Assembly: GCA_030634505.1 (NCBI GenBank)
Contig: DAOWAQ010000053.1
Location: forward strand, 1 to 9,508
DNA from: Calditrichia bacterium
GTDB lineage: Bacteria > Calditrichota > Calditrichia > JAJRVZ01
Direction of reading: 5' to 3'
Length of the DNA: 9,508 bases
Below the pieces are notes generated by a model. It searched no databases and was not told the origin of the DNA. It saw nothing but the letters and a program-made list of their open reading frames with translations. Position numbers and translations under genes: made by a program. Numbering within the stretch: position 1 is the first letter of the stretch; the number at the start of each line of letters is the position of its first letter. Below are positions 1 to 6,794 of this stretch, piece by piece.

Positions 1-3000
1 ATATTCGATGTTAATAGTATTTGTCTTTTAGATTCTTCTACATATTTATTGCTTAAATTTAAAGTAATTGCTTCTTCAATATTTTTTTTATGGGCAGCGA
101 TAGTTTGTTTGATTGCCGGAGCAACAATTTGGTTAACAACCCTTAATTGATAAATCAATTTTGCTACAGGATCAGTCTGAGGATTAGTTGTAGCCAATGC
201 CTGGCTAACATTCTCTCTGGTTAATTCTGCTTCTTTATATAGTAGTGCGGATATCTTTTCTTTCGATTTTTTATACCATTTGAATGCCACTTCTCTCGTT
301 GAGTCTTTTTCCACAGCACGTTTAACTATTAATGCTGAATCTTCTTCTGCAGAAAAAACTGGTTCCGTGGTATCAGGAGGAGCAAAAATATCAATATCCA
401 ATTTTTCTGCTACAATTGGAATGTTTTTCATCGCTGTTTTATATTGCTCTACAGCTAAATCAAAAAATTGTGCGGATTGTTCATTAATACGTTTGTTTTC
501 AGCGAACAATTGATTTGCATCTAATCCGGGTTTTCTTTCCTGATTCGAATAAACAGTAGCAAAATCCTCATAGACATAAGCAGAGTTATATATAGCTTCA
601 AAACTTCGAATAGATCCATTTGCAATTATTTTTTTATTATTTTCAACTATTTCTCGAATCAAAGTTTTTAATTTATTTTGTTGTGCACTTAAATTTGATT
701 CCGGTTGCTTCAATTCAATAGAACTAAATTCATCTCTGAGCATTCCAACTAATTCATTTAATGACTCTCCAACATAATATCTATTTGGATCCAGTCCTTG
801 TCTACCAAATTGTTCACTTTTATCAATTGCTTTTGAGAATTCAACCTTTGCTGCAGAAATCTGACCATTTTCTTTGAAGTAAGCACCACGATGATAAAAT
901 GCTTCTATCGCTTTTGGATCAGTAGGATATTTGTTTGCAAAATTTTCGTAAATTTTATTTGCTTCAATTAAACTGCCAAGTTTTAAATAATTTCCTGCGT
1001 TTGCAAAAAACAAATCTACTGCTAAATCTTCATCAGGATAAATTGCAATGTATTGATCATTTGCATTGATAGCTTTTTGCCATTCTTCGCCTTTAACATA
1101 ATAATAACTTGCATTCGACAAAGCAGGCTCAGCAACTTCCTTATCTTCTTTTTTCAATTCATATATTTGTCTAAATATATCACCGGCATCAGCATAATGC
1201 TTCATTTCTTTATAATCTTCTGCAGCATTGTTTAAAGAGCGCAGAGCATATTGTGAATCCGAAAATTTATCTACCAATAATAAATAAGTATCGACGGCTT
1301 TTTGCCATTCTTGTATTTCATCATACATATATGCACTATTATATAATGCGGCATCGACTAATCCTTTTTCAGCGGCAGATTCATCGAATACCCTTCTATA
1401 TTCTAATGCTGCCTCTAAGTATTGGCCCTGATCCTGAAATAATTTGGCATTTTTGAATATTGACTGTGCAAGTCGTTTTTCAGCAAATACTTTATCTTCA
1501 TCAGGAATATCTTTTTGTTGAAGTATCTGTTTGGCAATTAACTCACTATCTTTAAATTTACCCAGAGCAAAATACGAATTCATGATTGATCTGTAAGCAA
1601 TACTTTTCTGTTTTGCACCCGGGAATCTTCTGACAAGTGTATTAAAATAAACTTTGGCTTCTGCAAATTGTTTATGATTGAAATAGATTCCACCGGCTTT
1701 AGCAAGAAATACCGGAGTCATTTCATTATTTGGGAACAGCTTTATATAATTGTTGTATGCTTCAATTACTCTTTTTTCATTTTCACTTAACAAGTCCGGT
1801 CTCAACGATTCCGGATTTTCAAAATCAATAAGACCTGTTGTGTCTTGAGGAGCCGCCGCCAAAGTAACCAAAGTTTCAGCAACAAATACAGCATTGATGG
1901 CTGATTTTTCCTGAAATTCTTTTTCAAGATAATCATTGCTTACATGCATGTATTGTTCAAAGGCTTCATCATATCGGGAGAGTTTTGCATCCAATATGAA
2001 AGCATAATTCCAATTTATTGTATATGCATTACTATCGGTACTAAATACTTGTAAATATTCCTGACATCCATCAATAACCTTTTGCCATTCATTTCCGGGA
2101 GCAGATAAACTATCAGATTCAAGTTCCTGTGCTTTTTCCTGATCAAGTACAATATTTGTATATAAGGCTCTTTCCGTTAATTTATATGCTTCCTGCTGAT
2201 ACTTTAAACGATCCGGTATCTCAGAATTACTGATATAATCATACCATTCAGAATTTGGATTATAATTGGCGAATAATGATTGTCTCGTTCTGTACTCATC
2301 ATCATCCCTGCCCATATCAAAATACGTTTCAGCCACCTTTTGCGTAACCAATGGTGCTTCCGCATAATTTGGATACATATCTAAAAGATTAGTATAAGCA
2401 GATATCGCTGTTTCATAGTTTTCAACTTTTTGATATGTCTCACCCAATGCCCGCATTATTTCAACACCGAAATCACGACCACCAATATTTTCGATAAATC
2501 TTCTTGCATTGCCAACCCCGGCATTAGCATAAGTTTCTTCATCTGAAAAACTTATGCCAATATATGTAATTGCTTCATCTTTTACATTAGGCGTAGATAT
2601 TTTATTCTTAGGATCAAGCTTTTCTGCTCTTTTTATATCATCAACAACAGCAAGAAAATAAATAATGGCATCAGAATAATAATTTGGATCGACTGCGGCA
2701 AGTTTATAATAACTCCAACCTAATTTATATAGAGCTTCGTCATATCGTTTTGAATTACGATAATCAAGAACATTTTTATAAAGTTTAATTGCTTTTTGAA
2801 GTTCAACTATATTTTTTTCTCTTTCTTTGTTTTCTCGAGGAGCAAAATAGTATTCTGCCAATCTCATATATGATTCAGCAGCGAATAAACTCTCAGGATA
2901 CTTATCAATTACTTCCTGATATATTCTTCTGCTTTGCAATCCTTGTTTCATTTTTTCTAATAAGAATGCTTTTGAATATAATGCATCATCCGCATATTCG

Positions 3001-3497
3001 CTTTGAGGAAAATCATCAACAATTTTATCATAGACCCCTATAGCTTTAGAGTAATCATAAATCGGTTCACTTGGGATTGTGGGTTCTGTTTCAAGTTGTC
3101 CCTCATCAAATAAATTAAGTAGTCCCAGATATTTTTCTTCTACAGCTAAATATGCATCATAATCTTTCTCAAAATTATCATCACCTTCTTCAATATAATA
3201 CTCAGCGACTCTAATAAGTATTTTATCCTGATCTTTTATTTTTACACTTCCCTCCTTTACGAAGGATTCACTGACTTCTAATCCTTTACCTCTTAATTCT
3301 TCTTCTTCCTTACGCAGGTTGTCTACCCGACCTTTGAATATTTTTTGTATTTTTATTAGTTCATCAATTGACATTGTTTTAAACAGTGTATCGCTTAAAG
3401 TTTCCATCTCACGCAGTTTGCGTTCATCTTGAGCAAATAATGAAAACATATTTAACAATAATATCCAGAGTAATATTTTTATTAAGTAGTTTTTCAT
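1..3497 (-). CDS. Large exported TPR-repeat protein, 3' end beyond the window
   Basis: The frame is open for 1165 codons from ATG 3497 to the left edge; the C-terminus is missing. Residues 1-23 look like a signal peptide: Lys-rich start, Leu/Ile core, ending LFAQ before DERK. Residues about 25-130 are charged and helical. Helical repeats fill about 147-900, with clear TPR units near 345-378, 382-415, 595-629, 714-749, 789-823 and 826-860, many ending in a Tyr-Pro or Phe-Pro turn. The motif WQK(A/V) recurs at 471, 731 and 806. The remaining helical tail (about 905-1165) has a proline/acidic break near 1038-1055. TPR solenoids bind partner proteins, so a periplasmic or envelope scaffold is inferred. 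The repeat style recalls myxobacterial GltD/AgmU and CpoB/BamD-like TPRs, but no orthology is claimed. An in-frame ATG at 3530 would add 11 residues. Neither start has a Shine-Dalgarno; 3497 gives the more compact signal peptide. It lies 47 nt behind the 866-aa TPR gene, so an operon is likely. Confidence 0.88.
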   Translation of the reverse strand, partial: MKNYLIKILLWILLLNMFSLFAQDERKLREMETLSDTLFKTMSIDELIKIQKIFKGRVDNLRKEEEELRGKGLEVSESFVKEGSVKIKDQDKILIRVAEYYIEEGDDNFEKDYDAYLAVEEKYLGLLNLFDEGQLETEPTIPSEPIYDYSKAIGVYDKIVDDFPQSEYADDALYSKAFLLEKMKQGLQSRRIYQEVIDKYPESLFAAESYMRLAEYYFAPRENKEREKNIVELQKAIKLYKNVLDYRNSKRYDEALYKLGWSYYKLAAVDPNYYSDAIIYFLAVVDDIKRAEKLDPKNKISTPNVKDEAITYIGISFSDEETYANAGVGNARRFIENIGGRDFGVEIMRALGETYQKVENYETAISAYTNLLDMYPNYAEAPLVTQKVAETYFDMGRDDDEYRTRQSLFANYNPNSEWYDYISNSEIPDRLKYQQEAYKLTERALYTNIVLDQEKAQELESDSLSAPGNEWQKVIDGCQEYLQVFSTDSNAYTINWNYAFILDAKLSRYDEAFEQYMHVSNDYLEKEFQEKSAINAVFVAETLVTLAAAPQDTTGLIDFENPESLRPDLLSENEKRVIEAYNNYIKLFPNNEMTPVFLAKAGGIYFNHKQFAEAKVYFNTLVRRFPGAKQKSIAYRSIMNSYFALGKFKDSELIAKQILQQKDIPDEDKVFAEKRLAQSIFKNAKLFQDQGQYLEAALEYRRVFDESAAEKGLVDAALYNSAYMYDEIQEWQKAVDTYLLLVDKFSDSQYALRSLNNAAEDYKEMKHYADAGDIFRQIYELKKEDKEVAEPALSNASYYYVKGEEWQKAINANDQYIAIYPDEDLAVDLFFANAGNYLKLGSLIEANKIYENFANKYPTDPKAIEAFYHRGAYFKENGQISAAKVEFSKAIDKSEQFGRQGLDPNRYYVGESLNELVGMLRDEFSSIELKQPESNLSAQQNKLKTLIREIVENNKKIIANGSIRSFEAIYNSAYVYEDFATVYSNQERKPGLDANQLFAENKRINEQSAQFFDLAVEQYKTAMKNIPIVAEKLDIDIFAPPDTTEPVFSAEEDSALIVKRAVEKDSTREVAFKWYKKSKEKISALLYKEAELTRENVSQALATTNPQTDPVAKLIYQLRVVNQIVAPAIKQTIAAHKKNIEEAITLNLSNKYVEESKRQILLTSN
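1072..1312 (-). repeat. 16-bp direct repeat inside the large TPR gene, encoding WQKA
   Basis: The 16 bases at 1072-1087 and 1297-1312 are identical and in the same reading frame, 225 bp (75 codons) apart. They encode EWQKA at equivalent places in two TPR-region units. A third, diverged copy near 2080-2090 encodes EWQKV. This points to internal duplication of repeat units within the gene and is not a mobile or regulatory repeat. Confidence 0.6.
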
Positions 3498-3544
3498 ATT
3501 TTTATCATTTTTTTTGTTGAACTTAGCCATTTTATTTAAAATTA

Positions 3545-6145
3545 CTATTCATTAAACTCAGGTGGAACAATATTAGTGTCTTCTACTTCAGTAGTATGTG
3601 TATCAAAATATGATTCTTCAAATTTCCTGTTAAGCTCTTCGCGTTCTCTAAGTCTTTCCTGTTGTCGAACTTTCCGTGTCATTAAATTGATCTCACCTTC
3701 GATCAACTGTATTTTGTGTTCGATCAATATCTTTCTACTATTTAGTATACTATTAATCTTTACAATTTGGTCATTGTATTCTGACATTTTTTTACTTTTC
3801 AAATTTTTCAATTCAAAATTGACATTAGCTATTCCAAATCCGCCGAAATCACTCCATCTTTGTAAGTCTACATAGGAATCCTGTAAACCTAAAGAGTATG
3901 AATAGCTTTTAAGGTAATCCAGTTTCTGTTCAAATCTTTTGAATTTGTCCCTTTGAATTTCCAAATGAATAAGATCACTATAATCTTTGTCTGATTTTGC
4001 CTGATTAATATCGCTTTCAATATCGGCAATTTTCTTAATAGTTGCTGTTCTTTCTTCTTCAGATCGACTTCTCATTGCTAACACTTTTGAATTTTGATCT
4101 TCGATCATACTTTCTTTTCTGGCTAAAGGATGTTCATCAAAATAATTCAATCCCAATGGAGAGATGGTATTTTCTACAGGAAATGTTGTAAGGACCCTCA
4201 TTAATCTGCTTCTCAATATTTTTGCTCGATTTAGTGCTATAACATCTCCTTTTTCTTCAGCGACTTTTTTAATACGATCCAACTCATGTATCTGGGCAGC
4301 AACTCTTCTAACTTCATTCCTGGCGGCCATACTCGATGAACTAATATCATTGTAACTTACTTTCATATATAGATCATTCAGATGAGAATTAACTTTCTTT
4401 GCTTTTTTAAAAGCAGCTTTTTTTCTGGTTGCTAATGCTTTTTCCACAAGTCTTTCTGTAGTCCGAAGCATCTGTTTCAAGCTATCTCTTTCGATGATCA
4501 TGTCATCCGAACGTTCTTTGGTAAACCTTGACTTGTACACATAATCATACTCATTTAAAGCAGAATTTACTTTTTCTTCTAATTGGTATACATACCCAAG
4601 TAAAGTTTTAGCTTCTAAAAAATAGTCCGATTCAGCGTATTCGTCAATCATTTTTTTCAAATATTCAATAACTAGAGTAAAATCCCGATTTATAACTTTA
4701 GGATTGGCAAGTTCCATTTTATATAGCGTCCAACTATATGTCATTAATACCTGATCATAAAAATAATAGTTCAGATTAATCTGATCAAGTATTGTTAATA
4801 CTTTAGGATAAAGTTCCTGTTCAAAATTGATATACGCTAATCTTAAAAGTACATCGAATCTTAACTCAGGTTTCAAACCTTTTTTGAGTAGCAGTCCACT
4901 ATATACGCTCTCAGCCTGGTCAAAATTTTCTGCCCCACAGTAAGCTTTACCTAATAAAAATTGTGCATCATAGTAATCGGGAGAATTTGGACGAACTTTT
5001 ACACTGATATTCACCACATTTTCATAGTTATTTGCATTATATGCTGCATTAGCTGCAACAAGAAGAACCGCGTCATATGCGGGATCGTTTAAAGATGCAT
5101 ATTTTTCGTATTCATTATAAAACCGATTTAATTCATTATATTTTTCAAAATGAAAAGTAATAAATATTAATTTGGCGTAAGCAGCTGAAGCCAGGCTAGA
5201 AGTAGGATAATCTTCTACCATTCTCAAATACAAATCATATGCTGCATTGTATTGACCTAAATTAAACTTGGATTCAGCCCAGTAATAATATATATCATCC
5301 TTGTTGTTAATTTGATTGAAACGATAATTTATTTCTTCAAAAGATTTATCAGCCTGTTTGTAATATCCAAAGTTGAATAATGTAGCAGCATTAGTCAATT
5401 CACGCCTTAGCATTCTATCTCTTTGATCACTTGTACTGTTTCTTAACAATTTGTTTTTTACAATTTGGACATCTGTCCAGCGTACTTCATATTTATATGT
5501 GTTTGTAAGTTTCCATTGTTTAAAAAGATCAAAAATAGAAGCCTTTTCATTTCTAGATTTACTGGAACTACTAAATATCTTAGATGATGATTCTCCAAAT
5601 TCATTAATAAATTTTTGTTTTGAGGATCTGAGTTCTTTCGTCAGTTCAGGATTATCTTCAACTCTGGCATTTGGATCAAGATTAACCATTTCTTCAGCAA
5701 GATATAATAACTGTATTCCATCTTCAAATACTTTCTGCCGTTTAAAATCTATTTTGCCCGTTTCAATTGTTTCTTCAATTCGCTTTTCTAATTCGTTAAT
5801 AAATGAAATTAAACCACCGCCGCCAACTCTATTTAAGCGGGCTTTTAAATTATTAATTTCATCTAATTTCAATTGTAAATTGTCAAAATATCTATCACGT
5901 ACATCCCCTGTATAAGATACACGTTGCCGAATTTCTTCATTTAGCATTCTCATTTGCTGAATGAGAAATTTTTCTTTGGGAATGGCTTCTTTTCCCAGTT
6001 CCGTAATTTTACTTTTTACGAACTTTTCTAATTCTGCTTTAAATACGAAATCTTCATCGGTCTCATTTTGAGCACGAAGATTCATAATATTGCCTAAACA
6101 GAAGGAATAAATGAAAATAGATATGAGAAGGGTTTTGACTTTCAT
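3545..6145 (-). CDS. Exported TPR and coiled-coil protein, 866 aa, function unknown
   Basis: Residues 1-26 form a signal peptide (KVK start, hydrophobic core, LRAQ before NETD). Cys16 lacks a proper lipobox, so a lipoprotein is unlikely. Residues 30-150 are charged and helical with a GGGG break at 108-111, and 186-198 is Ser-rich. A TPR solenoid of about eight units spans roughly 247-540; the clearest units are 284-316, 391-424 and 507-540. From about 545 to 850 the protein is Lys/Glu/Arg-rich and probably coiled coil, interrupted by an aromatic/glycine island at 764-779 (WSDFGGFGIANVNFEL). The tail is acidic (EVEDTN...PPEFNE). I recognise no enzyme motif. A periplasmic scaffold or assembly factor is inferred, probably working with the next TPR protein 47 nt downstream. 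ATG 6145 is the only ATG start available, because an in-frame stop lies at 6161-6163. The upstream GGG at 6152-6154 is at best a weak ribosome site. Confidence 0.93.
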   Translation of the reverse strand: MKVKTLLISIFIYSFCLGNIMNLRAQNETDEDFVFKAELEKFVKSKITELGKEAIPKEKFLIQQMRMLNEEIRQRVSYTGDVRDRYFDNLQLKLDEINNLKARLNRVGGGGLISFINELEKRIEETIETGKIDFKRQKVFEDGIQLLYLAEEMVNLDPNARVEDNPELTKELRSSKQKFINEFGESSSKIFSSSSKSRNEKASIFDLFKQWKLTNTYKYEVRWTDVQIVKNKLLRNSTSDQRDRMLRRELTNAATLFNFGYYKQADKSFEEINYRFNQINNKDDIYYYWAESKFNLGQYNAAYDLYLRMVEDYPTSSLASAAYAKLIFITFHFEKYNELNRFYNEYEKYASLNDPAYDAVLLVAANAAYNANNYENVVNISVKVRPNSPDYYDAQFLLGKAYCGAENFDQAESVYSGLLLKKGLKPELRFDVLLRLAYINFEQELYPKVLTILDQINLNYYFYDQVLMTYSWTLYKMELANPKVINRDFTLVIEYLKKMIDEYAESDYFLEAKTLLGYVYQLEEKVNSALNEYDYVYKSRFTKERSDDMIIERDSLKQMLRTTERLVEKALATRKKAAFKKAKKVNSHLNDLYMKVSYNDISSSSMAARNEVRRVAAQIHELDRIKKVAEEKGDVIALNRAKILRSRLMRVLTTFPVENTISPLGLNYFDEHPLARKESMIEDQNSKVLAMRSRSEEERTATIKKIADIESDINQAKSDKDYSDLIHLEIQRDKFKRFEQKLDYLKSYSYSLGLQDSYVDLQRWSDFGGFGIANVNFELKNLKSKKMSEYNDQIVKINSILNSRKILIEHKIQLIEGEINLMTRKVRQQERLREREELNRKFEESYFDTHTTEVEDTNIVPPEFNE

Positions 6146-6172
6146 TGGACACCCATTCTTTTATGATACCCT

Positions 6173-6191
6173 TTACTAAATTTCTTAGTAA
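6173..6191. repeat. Perfect 7-bp inverted repeat (TTACTAA-N5-TTAGTAA) before the 866-aa TPR gene
   Basis: The arms at 6173-6179 and 6185-6191 are exact reverse complements around a 5-nt loop. The repeat lies 28 nt upstream of the TPR gene start and overlaps the -10 element and predicted start of the promoter candidate at 6190-6217. It is too AT-rich to be a stable terminator hairpin and no T-tract follows it in the minus direction. An operator for a dimeric regulator is possible. In DNA this AT-rich, chance is also possible. Confidence 0.35.
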
Positions 6192-6217
6192 TTTAAAATT
6201 TTACACTTATTAGTCAA
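6190..6217 (-). promoter_or_regulatory. Candidate sigma70-like promoter for the TPR genes
   Basis: On the minus strand TTGACT (6217-6212) is followed after 16 nt by TAAATT (6195-6190). This matches the -35 consensus TTGACA in 5 of 6 positions and the -10 consensus TATAAT in 4 of 6. Transcription would begin near 6183, giving a leader of about 38 nt before ATG 6145. It would let the TPR genes be transcribed apart from the ATP synthase genes. The -10 is weak, background matches are common in AT-rich DNA, and Bacteroidota-type sigma factors use a different consensus. Confidence 0.3.
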
Positions 6218-6283
6218 GTATTAATATCAAAAAGTAATTAAAAATCAAAAACATAGGGCAATTTTATTAAGAACCAAATCACA

Positions 6284-6685
6284 TCAAGTTTTGGCGGCAA
6301 CATCAATTCTATTTATGGCACGAATTAATGAAGCACTAGCACGAGCAATATCAATATTGTCTTTTTGTGCTAATCTTTTTTCTGCACGCTCTTTTGCGGA
6401 TTTTGCCCTATCTAAATCAATATTTTTTGCCCATTCTGCTGTTTCAACAACAACATTCATTTCATTATTTTCAATCTCTAAAAAGCCACCACTTGTTGCA
6501 AGATAATCAGTTTTTTTATTTTCCAATTCTATTTTCATTTTACCAACATCAATCATAGATATCAAAGGAGCATGATTTGTTAATACTTGAAACTTACCAT
6601 TAACCCCTGTTGCCGTGCAGCTTGATATTTCTCCTGAAAACATTTTTCCTTCCGGCGTAGCAATAGTGATCGAAAATAATGACAT
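6284..6685 (-). CDS. atpC: F-type ATP synthase epsilon subunit (F1)
   Basis: Epsilon binds gamma at the foot of the F1 central stalk, links it to the c-ring, and in many bacteria inhibits ATP hydrolysis through its C-terminal helices. The protein is 133 aa, a normal length. Residues about 1-86 match the N-terminal beta-sandwich: TPEGKMFSGE near 10-19, NGKFQVLTNHAPL near 29-41 and SGGFLEIENNEMNVVVETAE near 65-84. The remainder is the helical hairpin, starting IDLDRAKSAKERAEKRLA and ending ASLIRAINRIDVAAKT. The frame extends to a TTG at 6697, but ATG 6685 is preferred: a GGAG Shine-Dalgarno at 6692-6695 sits 6 nt before it and overlaps that TTG, and MSLFSITIATPEG is the usual family start. It is the last F1 gene, 109 nt after atpD. 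Confidence 0.97.
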   Translation of the reverse strand: MSLFSITIATPEGKMFSGEISSCTATGVNGKFQVLTNHAPLISMIDVGKMKIELENKKTDYLATSGGFLEIENNEMNVVVETAEWAKNIDLDRAKSAKERAEKRLAQKDNIDIARASASLIRAINRIDVAAKT

Positions 6686-6691
6686 TAAATA

Positions 6692-6695
6692 CTCC
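6692..6695 (-). promoter_or_regulatory. Shine-Dalgarno GGAG that fixes the atpC start
   Basis: GGAG reads on the minus strand 6 nt upstream of ATG 6685. It lies inside the alternative TTG-initiated extension, so it favours the ATG and a 133-aa product over the 137-aa version. Confidence 0.75.
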
Positions 6696-6707
6696 AAAAA
6701 ATAGTCG

Positions 6708-6788
6708 TCATAAAATCAATAAACTTAAATGTTTCATAATCATAATTTCAACTAAAACGAATATATTTTTAAATAATTTTCCAACCAT
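6708..6788 (-). other. 26-codon hydrophobic small ORF in the atpD-atpC gap (doubtful gene)
   Basis: An ATG-to-TGA frame encodes a 26-residue peptide beginning MVGKLFKN with a Leu/Ile/Val/Met-rich remainder ending LSLLIL. It begins 6 nt after the atpD stop, in the same frame as atpD, and ends 22 nt before the atpC ATG, so it fills most of the gap. It has no Shine-Dalgarno, unlike the neighbouring ATP synthase genes. A short open frame of this length is quite likely by chance, and Leu/Ile/Lys bias is expected from AT-rich DNA. It could be a small membrane peptide or a leader affecting atpC translation, but nothing in the sequence proves expression. Confidence 0.15.
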
Positions 6789-6794
6789 TAAATA

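Noticed and set aside
280..3043. Several plus-strand frames of 60-84 codons
   Set aside because: All lie antisense to the uninterrupted 1165-codon minus-strand TPR gene, which has a signal peptide and repeats.
5451..5915. 154-aa plus-strand open frame
   Set aside because: It lies wholly antisense to the 866-aa TPR gene, its Ser/Leu/Phe-rich composition is typical of an antisense shadow, and it shows no recognisable motif.
6095..6100. Lipobox at Cys16 of the 866-aa protein
   Set aside because: The residues before Cys (Y-S-F) do not fit the lipobox pattern, and a better signal peptidase I junction follows at LRAQ.
6218..6283. Intrinsic terminator after atpC
   Set aside because: There are T-rich tracts on the minus strand, but I found no GC-rich stem before them.
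6686..6697. TTG start at 6697 giving a 137-aa epsilon subunit
   Set aside because: The TTG overlaps the GGAG ribosome site serving ATG 6685, and the ATG gives the usual family N-terminus.
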